Of a stretch of 50,308 nt of DNA, positions 1-8,495 are shown in pieces. Under the pieces are notes generated by a model. That model worked only from the letters and a program-made list of their open reading frames with translations. It ran no database searches and was not told the origin of the DNA. Source of the stretch: Treponema sp. (GTDB taxonomy: Bacteria > Spirochaetota > Spirochaetia > Treponematales > Treponemataceae). The stretch's first letter is position 1. Every line of letters starts with the position of its first letter. Position numbers and translations under genes: made by a program. The stretch spans positions 1 to 50,308 of the forward strand of contig JAGBXW010000032.1 of assembly GCA_017629095.1 (NCBI GenBank). The letters are read 5' to 3'.

Positions 1-792
1 AATACCTATCTTATTTTAGCTATAGTTTCCTTTTTGGTAACTTCTATTGGATTTCGCTATTATATTCACTTTTTCTCTGTGGGATATGGATTTGCCATTG
101 CTGGTCTTGCCTTAGCCATGGGAATTATGTTCCTGCCAGTTTTAACCCTGCCCACTATCTTGATGTGTGTGCTATTGTTGGGCTATGGACTGCGGCTAGG
201 TGGGTATTTGCTGTATCGTGAAAACAAGACTCCCGCCTACAATCAGCGGGTAAGCGGCGACATTAAGGATGGAAATACGGTGCCCTTTGGGGTGAAGTTT
301 GCCATTTGGGTAAGTTGTGCTATTTTGTACCTGCTGATGACCTGCCCTGTGTATTTCCGACTAAAGCTGGGAGTATCTGGGTTCGACGTACCTGCCATTA
401 TTGGTCTGGTGCTGATGGTGGTGGGCATTTTGATGGAGGCATTGGCTGACAAGCAGAAAAGTGATGCTAAAAAGAAGACTCCTGGTCGCTTTGTGGACAC
501 TGGCTTATATCGCTTTGTTCGCTGCCCCAATTATCTGGGAGAATTGCTGTTGTGGGTTGGTGTCTTTGTAAGTGGCATTGGCTACATGACTGGCTGGCAG
601 TGGATTCCCGCAATTTTGGGCTTGATTCTCATTTTCTTTGTCATGTTCAGTGGGGCTCGCCGCTTGGAGCTCCGTCAGAATGCCAGCTATAGTAACGACC
701 CTGAGTACCAGCAGTACGTAAAGACTGTTCCCATCATCTTGCCCTTTATCCCTTTGTACAGTGTGGTAAAGTACAAGTTCTTGGTAGCATAA
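1..792 (+). CDS. DUF1295 / steroid 5-alpha-reductase-like membrane protein (5' end outside window)
   Basis: The reading frame is open from base 1, so the gene begins before the window; the TTG at 34 is probably not the start. The visible part has about six or seven hydrophobic segments and ends with the family signature: a TGLYR-x-x-R-x-PNYLGE stretch near the C-terminus, followed by a last membrane helix. Proteins of this family are integral membrane enzymes related to steroid 5-alpha reductases and isoprenylcysteine methyltransferases; the substrate of bacterial DUF1295 members is generally unknown and I do not assign one. The next gene, nrdB, starts 24 bp downstream behind its own strong ribosome binding site. 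I am confident of the family and not of the reaction. Confidence 0.8.
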   Translation, partial: NTYLILAIVSFLVTSIGFRYYIHFFSVGYGFAIAGLALAMGIMFLPVLTLPTILMCVLLLGYGLRLGGYLLYRENKTPAYNQRVSGDIKDGNTVPFGVKFAIWVSCAILYLLMTCPVYFRLKLGVSGFDVPAIIGLVLMVVGILMEALADKQKSDAKKKTPGRFVDTGLYRFVRCPNYLGELLLWVGVFVSGIGYMTGWQWIPAILGLILIFFVMFSGARRLELRQNASYSNDPEYQQYVKTVPIILPFIPLYSVVKYKFLVA

Positions 793-816
793 AGTAATTT
801 TAAAGGAGGAAGATTT

Positions 817-1857
817 ATGAGTTTAGTAAAAAGACCCTTGTTCAATCCAAATGGGGATATTGATATTCGACAGCGACGGATGATTGGCGGAAACACCACC
901 AACCTCAACGACTTTAACAACATGAAGTACCAGTGGGTTTCTGGCTGGTATCGTCAGGCCATGAATAACTTCTGGATTCCAGAGGAAATCAATCTGGCTC
1001 AGGATACAAAGGATTATCCCAAGCTGTCTGTGGAGGAGCGCACCGCCTACGACAAGATTTTGTCATTTTTGGTGTTCCTTGATTCCATTCAGACTGCAAA
1101 CCTCCCCAACGTGTCTGAGTATGTTACCGCCAACGAGGTGAACCTGTGTTTGAACATCCAGACCTTTCAGGAGGCAGTACATTCTCAAAGCTATTCCTAC
1201 ATGCTGGACACCATTTGCTCTCCCGAACAGCGGAATGACATCCTCTATCAGTGGAAAACTGACGAGCATTTGCTGAGACGAAACACCTTTATTGGAAACT
1301 GCTATAACGAGTTTCAGGAAAATAAGGATTTCTTCCGTTTTATGAAGGTGCTGATTGCAAACTACATCCTTGAGGGAATCTATTTTTATTCAGGCTTTAT
1401 GTTCTTCTATAATCTAGCTCGTAATGGAAAGATGCCTGGTTCTGCTCAGGAAATTCGCTACATCAATCGTGACGAAAACACCCACCTGTGGCTGTTCAAG
1501 AACATTATTCTGGAGCTGAAAAAAGAAGAGCCTGAGATGTTTACTCCCGATAAGATTCAGGTTTATGCTGAAATGATGAAGGAAGGGGTTCGTCAGGAAA
1601 TTGAGTGGGGAAAATATGTTATTGGTGACAAGATTCCCGGCCTTACTTCCAAAATGGTGGAAGATTATATTATGTATCTTGGAAATCTACGGTGGATGAA
1701 CCTAGAGTTTGAGCCCTTGTATCCAGGCTACGACAAGGAACCAGAGGACATGGCTTGGGTTTCTGCCTATTCCAACGCCAACATGGTAAAGACCGACTTC
1801 TTTGAAGCTCGTTCTACTGCCTACGCTAAGGCCTCTGCCCTAGAAGACGACTTGTAA
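817..1857 (+). CDS. nrdB: Class Ia ribonucleoside-diphosphate reductase, small (beta) subunit
   Basis: The protein (346 aa, typical length) is the radical-generating R2 subunit that makes deoxyribonucleotides together with NrdA. The diiron ligands are all visible: D89, E119, H122, E186, E220 and H223, with the radical tyrosine at Y126. Their spacings (E-x-x-H-x3-Y, and 34 residues between E186 and E220) match the E. coli enzyme, so this is a Tyr-radical enzyme rather than a class Ic form. An AGGAGG-type Shine-Dalgarno lies just upstream of ATG 817. The large subunit nrdA is not in the window and is not immediately downstream, where a Crp-type regulator follows after 4 bp. Confidence 0.95.
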   Translation: MSLVKRPLFNPNGDIDIRQRRMIGGNTTNLNDFNNMKYQWVSGWYRQAMNNFWIPEEINLAQDTKDYPKLSVEERTAYDKILSFLVFLDSIQTANLPNVSEYVTANEVNLCLNIQTFQEAVHSQSYSYMLDTICSPEQRNDILYQWKTDEHLLRRNTFIGNCYNEFQENKDFFRFMKVLIANYILEGIYFYSGFMFFYNLARNGKMPGSAQEIRYINRDENTHLWLFKNIILELKKEEPEMFTPDKIQVYAEMMKEGVRQEIEWGKYVIGDKIPGLTSKMVEDYIMYLGNLRWMNLEFEPLYPGYDKEPEDMAWVSAYSNANMVKTDFFEARSTAYAKASALEDDL

Positions 1858-1861
1858 TTCT

Positions 1862-2533
1862 ATGGATCATCCAGTTCTCTCCCGCTGCCCCCTTTTTGCT
1901 GGTATTGCCGCAGATGAGATTACTCCCTTGCTGGAATGTCTTGGGGCCCGAAGGGTGGCGGTGGAAAAGAATCAGACTATTTTTTGGGAAGGGGATGCAG
2001 CCACAGACATGGGCATTGTGCTAGAAGGGGCAGTGCAGGTGGTACGGGATGATTATTACGGTAACCGTACCATTGTTGCTCGTCTAGAGGCAGCAAGCCT
2101 TTTTGCAGAAGCCTTTGCCTGTGCTGCCATTGACTTTTATCCCGTAAGTGTGGTTGCAGAAACTGCCAGCACCGTCCTTATTTTGAATTGCCAGCGGATT
2201 ATGACTATCTGCTCTTCTTCCTGTGGCTTTCACAGTCGCCTTATCAGAAATCTTTTGGCCATAGTAGCCTCCAAAACCATTCAACTGAATCAAAAGCTAG
2301 AGCTTCTTTCCCATCGCTCCATTCGAGAACGATTGATGCACTATCTGCTTGGCTGTGCAAAAAAAGCTGGCGAAAGCCAGTTTACCATCCCCTACGACAG
2401 ACAGCAGCTGGCAAACTACCTATGCGTGGAACGAAGTGCCCTTTCTGCAGAAATCAGCAAATTACAAAAAGAAGGAATACTGGAAAGTCGGCGGAGCTGG
2501 TTTATACTGAAAAGTGAAAGCTGGAAGGAGTGA
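1862..2533 (+). CDS. Crp/Fnr-family transcriptional regulator
   Basis: The 223-aa protein has a cyclic-nucleotide-binding-type beta-barrel (about residues 10-120), a dimerisation helix, and a C-terminal winged helix-turn-helix in which the recognition region reads RQQLANYLCVERSALS. This layout is that of Crp/Fnr regulators that use an HTH_Crp_2 domain. I do not see the N-terminal cysteine cluster of Fnr, so an Fe-S oxygen sensor is unlikely; the effector is unknown. It starts 4 bp after nrdB, suggesting co-transcription, and may regulate the reductase or its own operon (inference). Its 3' end overlaps the convergent HAD gene by 32 bp. Confidence 0.85.
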   Translation: MDHPVLSRCPLFAGIAADEITPLLECLGARRVAVEKNQTIFWEGDAATDMGIVLEGAVQVVRDDYYGNRTIVARLEAASLFAEAFACAAIDFYPVSVVAETASTVLILNCQRIMTICSSSCGFHSRLIRNLLAIVASKTIQLNQKLELLSHRSIRERLMHYLLGCAKKAGESQFTIPYDRQQLANYLCVERSALSAEISKLQKEGILESRRSWFILKSESWKE

Positions 2534-3311
2534 GCACCTGTTCCAAGTAGCGGGCAACGCCGTCTTGATTGTTGGTGCAGGTAATGTCCTTTGCTGCGGC
2601 CTTGATTTCTGGAATGGCATTTCCCATGGCAATGCCGTAACCTACGGTGGAAATCATCCCTAGGTCGTTAAAGTCGTCTCCAAAGGCCATAATATGCTCC
2701 AAAGGAATGGATAGCTCCTGGGAAAGACGGCGAGTTGCAGCTTCCTTGGTGGCGGTACTGGGGGCAAAGCTATGCCAGGGCACGTCAGAAAAGAGGATGG
2801 CATGGCAGTGAGGAACTGTCTGGGCAATGGCGGCTGCTAGGGTTTTGTCGTCAGTTTGCACGCAGATTTTTAATGCACAGTGAGGAAAATCCTTAAAATC
2901 ATGCTCTATTGCCTGGGGATGGAACATGACAGACTTATCATCACCACGATTCCAAAATAGCTGGTTTTCTGTATCCACGGTAATTTCGCAATTTGGGCCA
3001 ATAATTTTGTAAGCGGCATCAAGAAGGGTCTGGGTTTCTGTTTGAGAAAAACCTTGATGGTGAATAATCTTTCCCTGACAGCGAATGGTAGCTCCTCCGT
3101 TGGTAACAACAATGTCTGGCTGCACCTGCTGAATGTGATGGCTGATGCTGGTATTTCCACGAGAGGTGCAAAATCCAATGAAAATTCCCACCTGTTGACA
3201 TTGCTTCAAAATCTTTGTTGTGTAAGGAGAAATGGTTTTGTCGTCCTTGAGCAAGGTTCCGTCTAGGTCAATCAATACGAGGCGTGGCGGTGTAGAAATA
3301 GTCAGGTTCAT
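2502..3311 (-). CDS. Cof-type HAD-superfamily phosphatase
   Basis: The 269-aa product begins with the HAD motif I DLDGTLLKDD, which carries the nucleophilic and acid/base aspartates, has the Cof-type cap in the middle, and ends with motif IV, GDDFNDLGM. This is the YidA/Cof subfamily (HAD class IIB), which dephosphorylates sugar phosphates, nucleotides or pyridoxal phosphate. The sequence alone does not fix the substrate. Translation starts at the ATG at 3311. The gene converges on the Crp-type regulator with a 32-bp overlap, so the two 3' ends share coding DNA and no terminator fits between them. Confidence 0.88.
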   Translation of the reverse strand: MNLTISTPPRLVLIDLDGTLLKDDKTISPYTTKILKQCQQVGIFIGFCTSRGNTSISHHIQQVQPDIVVTNGGATIRCQGKIIHHQGFSQTETQTLLDAAYKIIGPNCEITVDTENQLFWNRGDDKSVMFHPQAIEHDFKDFPHCALKICVQTDDKTLAAAIAQTVPHCHAILFSDVPWHSFAPSTATKEAATRRLSQELSIPLEHIMAFGDDFNDLGMISTVGYGIAMGNAIPEIKAAAKDITCTNNQDGVARYLEQVLTPSSFHFSV

Positions 3312-3367
3312 GGAATTATGATAGTGGGAAGGGCTGCTTTGGTCAATGTTGCTGAAGGGGAAGAAAA

Positions 3368-3395
3368 TGGTGGAAAACTAGTTTTAGCGGAGGGA
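3368..3395 (+). repeat. Left copy of a 28-bp imperfect direct repeat bracketing phd-vapC
   Basis: This stretch matches 4211-4238 at 25 of 28 positions. The right-hand copy is the 3' end of vapC with its stop codon (MVENWV-stop). The left-hand copy reads MVEN-stop in one frame but is attached to no toxin gene. It looks like the last codons of a lost or duplicated VapC gene, left at the other edge of the module. Confidence 0.7.
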
Positions 3396-3437
3396 AAGAT
3401 TGTGGATGAAGTTTGCCTAGCAAGTAGGAGCTTGTAC

Positions 3438-3503
3438 TTGACAGAATAGTTTTCTGGTAGTAAGCTAAATTTAGCTAAAAGTAAAATATTTTGGCTAAAT
3501 TTT
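3438..3503 (+). promoter_or_regulatory. Promoter/operator region of the first phd-vapC module
   Basis: A consensus -35 (TTGACA, 3438-3443) is followed by a perfect 14-bp palindrome, AGCTAAATTTAGCT, at 3463-3476, and by a related half-copy (GGCTAAATTTTA) at 3492-3503. A TAAAAT -10-like box lies at 3482-3487. Phd-type antitoxins usually repress their own operon by binding palindromes that overlap the promoter, and this arrangement fits that model. A GGAG ribosome binding site precedes the ATG at 3519. Confidence 0.6.
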
Positions 3504-3518
3504 ACTGAGGAGCTTACT

Positions 3519-3803
3519 ATGATTTCTGTTTCTGTGGGGGAAGCTAAAAATACGCTACCTAAATTGCTTCATTTTGTGGAAGAAGGTGATGAGGTGGAGG
3601 TGACTCGTCATGGAAAGGCGGTGGCCTATATCAGCGGCCAGTCTTCTTCTGGGGAAAAGGGAGTTGCCTTTTTGCAGGAAATCCTTGCGTGGCGGGAAAC
3701 ACATGGTGACTTGTTTGCAGCAGACGAAATAGAAGCTATTTTTAATCCAGCTCCTCAGGAGGCAGAAGGCTTTCTGGTGCGACATGGGGAGGGTTTTAGA
3801 TGA
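3519..3803 (+). CDS. Phd/YefM-type antitoxin
   Basis: The 94-aa protein begins with the Phd-fold N-terminus (VSVGEAKNTLPKLLHFVEEG, then VTRHGKAVAYI), the dimerising DNA-binding part of these antitoxins. The variable C-terminus is expected to wrap around and inhibit the toxin. The gene overlaps the downstream PIN toxin by 4 bp (ATGA), the usual translational coupling of type II modules. A palindromic operator lies just upstream. It is in the same family as the second antitoxin at 14285-14527, but the two sequences are clearly different. Confidence 0.88.
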   Translation: MISVSVGEAKNTLPKLLHFVEEGDEVEVTRHGKAVAYISGQSSSGEKGVAFLQEILAWRETHGDLFAADEIEAIFNPAPQEAEGFLVRHGEGFR

Positions 3804-4231
3804 CTCCTCCCTTGGTGTATCTTTTGGACACAAACATCATCTCAGAGCCCACAAAGGTGGAGCCTTCCTTTACGGTGCTGCATCGTATGGCTGAAACACT
3901 GGAACGCTCCTGTATTTGTTCTATTACTTGGGCAGAAGCCATGACTGGGGTGCAAACGCTGGTATCTGGCAAGCGGCAGGAGGCCTTGATGAGATTTTTA
4001 GTGGACACTATCCAAAAAAATTATGAAATCATTCCCTTTGACTCCTCCTGCGCCATGGTGTACGCCCATTTGGTAAAGGGTTTGAAGGAGCGAGGACCGC
4101 TGGGCTCGGCCTTTGACATGATGATAGCTGCCTGTGCCATTGCAAATAACTTGATTCTTGTTACCCGCAATGTGGCTGATTTTGCTCCCATAATGGAAAT
4201 TGCTCCCTTGATGGTGGAAAACTGGGTTTAG
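3800..4231 (+). CDS. VapC-type PIN-domain toxin (ribonuclease)
   Basis: The 143-aa protein is a PIN nuclease, the toxin of the module. The acidic residues that bind Mg2+ are present: D in LLDTNIISE near the N-terminus, E in TWAEAMTG, D in SAFDMMIAA, and a terminal polar position in TRNVADF. It belongs to the FitB/VapC branch, which cleaves tRNA or rRNA; the target cannot be read from the sequence. Its start codon overlaps the antitoxin stop (ATGA), so translation is coupled. The last codons form the right copy of the 28-bp direct repeat described separately. Confidence 0.88.
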   Translation: MTPPLVYLLDTNIISEPTKVEPSFTVLHRMAETLERSCICSITWAEAMTGVQTLVSGKRQEALMRFLVDTIQKNYEIIPFDSSCAMVYAHLVKGLKERGPLGSAFDMMIAACAIANNLILVTRNVADFAPIMEIAPLMVENWV

Positions 4232-4238
4232 CGGAAGG
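4211..4238 (+). repeat. Right copy of the 28-bp direct repeat at the vapC 3' end
   Basis: This copy includes the final vapC codons and stop and matches 3368-3395 at 25 of 28 bases. The two copies enclose the complete phd-vapC module with its promoter. Confidence 0.7.
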
Positions 4239-4295
4239 CATGGACAAAAGTGAAGCTGGAAACCTAACTTAAAAAAAACTTTTTAAGAAGTGATT

Positions 4296-4613
4296 TTAGC
4301 TGAGGGTAGCCTGTGCTCCTCGTTTTTTTCCCCATACCAAAAGGCTCACGGTATAGGCTACAGTCAAAGCGGCTGCAATGGGATAGGCGATATTCCAGCT
4401 TAAGCTCAAACCAATCTTAGCATTGAGGATAAAGCTACAAGTTTGGAAGCAATAGAATGCTCCAGGAATAAGGGGAATCCAAGTCCATTTACCCTTACCA
4501 TTTTCAAACATCCAGATAATGATGGCCATAAAGGCAAAGAGAGCCAAGGTCTGGTTGGACCAAGCAAAGTATCTCCACAATACGTTAAATCCACTGGGAT
4601 TGCTCTTTACCAA
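4296..4613 (-). pseudogene. C-terminal remnant of a CstA-family peptide/carbon-starvation transporter
   Basis: About 105 codons survive. They begin at the hallmark FNVLWRYFAWSNQTLA stretch found near the end of CstA-type transporters, followed by three hydrophobic segments and a short basic tail. CstA proteins are usually 480-700 aa, so most of the gene, including all upstream membrane segments, is missing. In-frame stop codons (TGA, TAA) occur immediately upstream and there is no ribosome binding site; the only possible start is a TTG. A short hairpin (CCAATC-TTCA-GATTGG) sits at the broken end. I read this as a decayed gene fragment and not as a functional small membrane protein, although expression cannot be excluded. 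Confidence 0.75.
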
Positions 4614-4728
4614 TCTTCAGATTGGTAGTATTACATCTCCTTTATGATGGTTATCAAAGTAGCATAAGCCTAGGCTAGATTTCAATATACTTAAGGAGCT
4701 TTATTATTATTAAAGTTAGTGGCATCTT

Positions 4729-4751
4729 ACCCTTTGAGGATAAGATGCCTT
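4729..4751 (-). terminator. Hairpin just downstream of addA
   Basis: A 9-bp stem (GGCATCTTA / TAAGATGCC) lies 7-30 bp beyond the addA stop codon. The run of T expected for a rho-independent terminator is poor on the minus strand, so it may act as an RNA 3' stabiliser instead. Confidence 0.45.
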
Positions 4752-4757
4752 TTGGGG

Positions 4758-7700
4758 TTACTCCACTAGTGCGGCTAATTCCTCCAGATTTACTTCCGAG
4801 CAGCCTTGGGTAATGTCCACCACAGTGCCGGTGCGCAGGTAGTAGAGGCTACAGGTAATGGTATCCTCTGGCACGCAGAAGATGGCGGCAGCGGCCTTTC
4901 GGTAGGCTGCTTGCTGGGGATAGTAGAGCTCTGGCTGCTGCTGCTGGTCTGTTTTGTAGTCCACAATGTGAAGCTGTCCTTGGTGGTCTTGATAAATCAA
5001 GTCCATGGAGCCATTGATGATGTAATCTTCTAGACGGAGCTTGAAGGTGAACTCGGTTTTTCTCCAGCTGGCCTGCTTCACGGCTTCTCCTGTGGGGGAG
5101 CTCAAGAAGTTGGCCGTCATGGTGGAGCACAACTGATGGAGCTTTTGCTGGTGGGCTGGGCTCAGGTGCTGGAGATAGCGGGTGGGAATCTGGGGCTGTT
5201 GGTTGTTCAATGTGGCTTCCAGATATAGGTGGGCACAGGAACCAAAATCAGCATAGGTAAAGGCGGGAGTTCCGTCGGCCTTGGTGGTGCTTGTTACCAG
5301 CTGGGCGATTTCACTGTAGGCTTGGGATGCCTCCTTCCCTGGGGCTGAGGGGTTTTCTGGGGCAGTGCTATTGTCTGGATCCTGCCAGTATTCTGGACTG
5401 TGGGGAGCCAGATGGCTAGGACTACGGTAGGGATTTTCTTCCACCTCTGGAAGAATAGCCTTTCCTTGATACAGGGGAGCAAGCATCTGGGCCACCTCTG
5501 TGGGACTTGGCGTGTGGCTGGAAGTTTCTTCTTCCTGCTGAGATGGAGAAGTTTTCAGGTTTTCAATATCCTGCTGGGTGACAAAGGGAATCCATTGACC
5601 GTCAAAGGGGGAGTGGGGGTCTTGGATGATTGTTTCTTCCAAGGTCAAGTTGCAATTGATTTGAGGAACCAGGAGCTTGAACATGGTGTTTGAGCTTTCA
5701 GTCTGCTTCAGTTTACCGGGATTGTCCTTATCAAGGCTACCAGGACAGGCGGTGATATAAACCTCATCTTCGGCTCTGGTAAGGGCCACGTAAAGCACCC
5801 GTCTCAATTCAGCCCGATCTTTTTGAGTGTCTTCTTCCTTTGCATCTTGATAGAAAAAATTTGATGTTGTGGTTTTTCCTGCAAACTGGGGCAGGGTGGG
5901 CAGGTTCAAGGTAATGCCCCACTGGGAATGGGGATAGACGCTGGCATCGTTTTTATTTGTTTTTGGTTGGCCATTGCTGCTTACCAAGAAAACCACTGGG
6001 AATTCTAGGCCCTTACTTTTGTGGATGGTCATAAGCTGGACGCCCTGTTTTTGCTCTAGAGGAATGTCTATGTCATCAAATTTTCCCTGATTGTCCACTT
6101 GGTCTTGTAATGACTGGACAAAGGTGGCTAAGCTTGTTCCTTTTACGTCGGCTTGGGCTGCCAAGTGAAAAAACTTATCGTAGAGGGGGGCATATTGCAG
6201 GGCCTGATCTTGCTCAAGGATTTTATAGCGGTAGCCCAAGTTATACCACAGGTGGCTTACCAGCTGGGCAATGGGCATGGTAAGGGCCTGCGGGGCCAGT
6301 TGATGATAGGTTTGACATGCCTGGATGAAGGATTTTTTTTCTTCTTCTGTAGCAAGGAGAACGCTATCATCCTGATTAAAGATATGTGGCGTGCTTTGAG
6401 CTGCATCTCCACTGAGGCTGCCAGCCAACAGTCGTTCAAGGCTGCCAGCACTGATTCCCACCAAGGGAGAACGCAACAAGGTGCTGTATGCTGTCTGATT
6501 GGAAGGATAGAGGCACAGGGTGAGAAAGCTCAAAAGGTCGTTGGTGGGGGCATCTTGAAAAAAGCCTACGGTGGATTCTGCTGTGTAGGGAATGCTTTGG
6601 AGCTTGAGATATTTTTCGTACAGGTGCTGCTTTGTGGTGGTGGCAAAAAGAATGGCAATGTCCGAGGGATTGCGTCCCTGCTGAATTAGCTCCTTGATTT
6701 TTTTTGCCACAAAAAAGGCTTCACAGTGATCGTCAGGAAGGAGCTGCTCCAGAGAAATATCCTTTGGCAAAGCAGCTTCTTCAGGCTTGCGGTACAGACA
6801 AAGATGGACTCTGTGCCGTGTAGCATCTAGTTGGCTTTCATTGTCTATTTTTTTTCCTGCCAAAACTTTGCCGTAGGTGGCCTCGTATTCTGGAGTCGCT
6901 TCTTCATCTGGCATAAAAATGGCCTGTGGATGGAGATGGCCCTGACCTTCTGGGCCGTAGGGAAGGCCACCAAAGATGGTATTAAAGGCTGCGATCAAGG
7001 TGGGATGGGAGCGATAGTTGTACGTCAGGCTCAAGGTGCCTCCCGTTTGCTCCTGGCTAGAAGAGGTGGAATCCACGTTACCCAATTCCTTTGCCAGCTT
7101 TCTGATAACGCTGACATCGGCTCCGCGGAACTTGTAGATTGATTGCTTTTCATCTCCTACAAAGAAAAGCTTTCCTGAATCTAGGGCTTCTACAGGAACG
7201 GAAGGAGTATTGTGACAGTCTACCTTTTCTGCCAAGAAATAGAGCAATTCTTTTTGGAGCAGGTTATCATCCTGGAACTCATCAATCATGATGGCCTTGT
7301 AGCATTCCTTTTCTGCCTGCCGTACCTCTTTTTGATTTCGTAGGATTTCTAGAGCTAGCTGGGCTGCATCGGTAAAGGTCAAGATTCCCGCTTGCCGTTT
7401 GCTTTGATTGTAGTGCTGCTGGAACTGGTTCAAAAGCTCTGCCACCTGCAAAACATCCTGCTTCAGACACAGGAAATTAGCTAAGGAATTTAAGGCAGGT
7501 TGAACAGATTCTCGTAAAAATTTGATTATCGGAGTCCAGGGCTTGTCGCTTCGTTGTCCTTGGAGTGACAAACCTGAAATCTTATTTACTGCGCCACAGA
7601 ATTGTCCTAAGGTTTCCTGCTGATTCGGAAGGATTTCTTGGAGAAGACCAGTCTCTGTTTCCCATGCTGCAAGAAAGGAAAAATCCCAGTCAATCTTTCG

Positions 7701-8495
7701 GTACAGGCCAATGGCTGCACTGAGCTTTGGCAGAAATGTGCCGCTGATTTTATCTACATCTTGAAGGCTGGATTCCAGTTCAATGACCTGTTCTTCTAGC
7801 TGTTGGGCCTTGTTCAAAAATTCCCTTGCTGCATGGCGAAGCTGTTGCTCCAGCTGCTGGGAAAAGTTTATGGGATTGGCCAAGGATGAGTAGTTGGTAA
7901 TGGTTTTGGCAAAAAGCTCCTCTGCCAAGGTGTCCAGCCGAGAATAGGTGGTGGTAGCCATCCGTTGAATGGTGGGATTATGGCGATGGTCCAGCACAAA
8001 GGGCAGGGCTTGTTGTCGTGCCATGGATTTTGCCTGCTGGTCGTCTATGGCAAAGTCGGGCTTGATTCCATAGTAATTCACCGCATTCTTGATAATGCTA
8101 GAACAGTAGGAGTCCAAGGTTTGAATGCGAGCTCCATGAAAGTCTGCCACAGCCTGACGGGCCTCTGGGCTATCAAATCGATCTGCAATTTCCACCAAGG
8201 TTTTGTAGATGCGGGAATACATTTCTGCTGTGGCCTTGCGGGTAAAGGTGAGGGTGAGGATTTCTGACACCTTGTATTTTTTGATGCACACCAAGTAGCT
8301 GTAACGACGAGCCAGCACAAAGGTTTTTCCTGCTCCTGCACCTGCTGTGGTAACGGTGTTGGTGTTACAGGTAACGGCGGCCTGCTGTTCCTGGTTCAAG
8401 CCGTCTTTTGTACCGTCTCCTTGCAAAAGCCATTGCTCCAGAGTCAGTGTATTTGTTGTTTTCATGGCTTCTCCTTGTGTGTTTTTATTGCTCAT
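4758..8495 (-). CDS. addA: AddA-type helicase-nuclease subunit
   Basis: This 1245-aa protein combines a UvrD/RecB-type SF1A helicase with a C-terminal PD-(D/E)XK nuclease, the AddA architecture used to process double-strand DNA breaks for RecA loading. Visible motifs in order are Walker A (AGAGAGKT, residues 51-58), Walker B (IDEFQDDN), motif III (VGDEKQSIYKFRGAD), motif IV (YNYRSHPT), motif V (TIHKSKGLEFPVV) and motif VI (VALTRAEDEVY). The nuclease core near residue 1160 has GSMDLIY and VDYKTD. All residues for unwinding and cleavage are present. The start codon overlaps the addB stop (ATGA), so the two are translationally coupled. It degrades broken foreign DNA as well as repairing chromosomes, which matters beside so many defence-type genes. 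Confidence 0.92.
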   Translation of the reverse strand: MSNKNTQGEAMKTTNTLTLEQWLLQGDGTKDGLNQEQQAAVTCNTNTVTTAGAGAGKTFVLARRYSYLVCIKKYKVSEILTLTFTRKATAEMYSRIYKTLVEIADRFDSPEARQAVADFHGARIQTLDSYCSSIIKNAVNYYGIKPDFAIDDQQAKSMARQQALPFVLDHRHNPTIQRMATTTYSRLDTLAEELFAKTITNYSSLANPINFSQQLEQQLRHAAREFLNKAQQLEEQVIELESSLQDVDKISGTFLPKLSAAIGLYRKIDWDFSFLAAWETETGLLQEILPNQQETLGQFCGAVNKISGLSLQGQRSDKPWTPIIKFLRESVQPALNSLANFLCLKQDVLQVAELLNQFQQHYNQSKRQAGILTFTDAAQLALEILRNQKEVRQAEKECYKAIMIDEFQDDNLLQKELLYFLAEKVDCHNTPSVPVEALDSGKLFFVGDEKQSIYKFRGADVSVIRKLAKELGNVDSTSSSQEQTGGTLSLTYNYRSHPTLIAAFNTIFGGLPYGPEGQGHLHPQAIFMPDEEATPEYEATYGKVLAGKKIDNESQLDATRHRVHLCLYRKPEEAALPKDISLEQLLPDDHCEAFFVAKKIKELIQQGRNPSDIAILFATTTKQHLYEKYLKLQSIPYTAESTVGFFQDAPTNDLLSFLTLCLYPSNQTAYSTLLRSPLVGISAGSLERLLAGSLSGDAAQSTPHIFNQDDSVLLATEEEKKSFIQACQTYHQLAPQALTMPIAQLVSHLWYNLGYRYKILEQDQALQYAPLYDKFFHLAAQADVKGTSLATFVQSLQDQVDNQGKFDDIDIPLEQKQGVQLMTIHKSKGLEFPVVFLVSSNGQPKTNKNDASVYPHSQWGITLNLPTLPQFAGKTTTSNFFYQDAKEEDTQKDRAELRRVLYVALTRAEDEVYITACPGSLDKDNPGKLKQTESSNTMFKLLVPQINCNLTLEETIIQDPHSPFDGQWIPFVTQQDIENLKTSPSQQEEETSSHTPSPTEVAQMLAPLYQGKAILPEVEENPYRSPSHLAPHSPEYWQDPDNSTAPENPSAPGKEASQAYSEIAQLVTSTTKADGTPAFTYADFGSCAHLYLEATLNNQQPQIPTRYLQHLSPAHQQKLHQLCSTMTANFLSSPTGEAVKQASWRKTEFTFKLRLEDYIINGSMDLIYQDHQGQLHIVDYKTDQQQQPELYYPQQAAYRKAAAAIFCVPEDTITCSLYYLRTGTVVDITQGCSEVNLEELAALVE

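Noticed and set aside
3317..3448. 43-codon ORF upstream of the first phd
   Set aside because: It lacks a ribosome binding site, its product is unrecognised, and its middle overlaps the vapC-end repeat in another frame.
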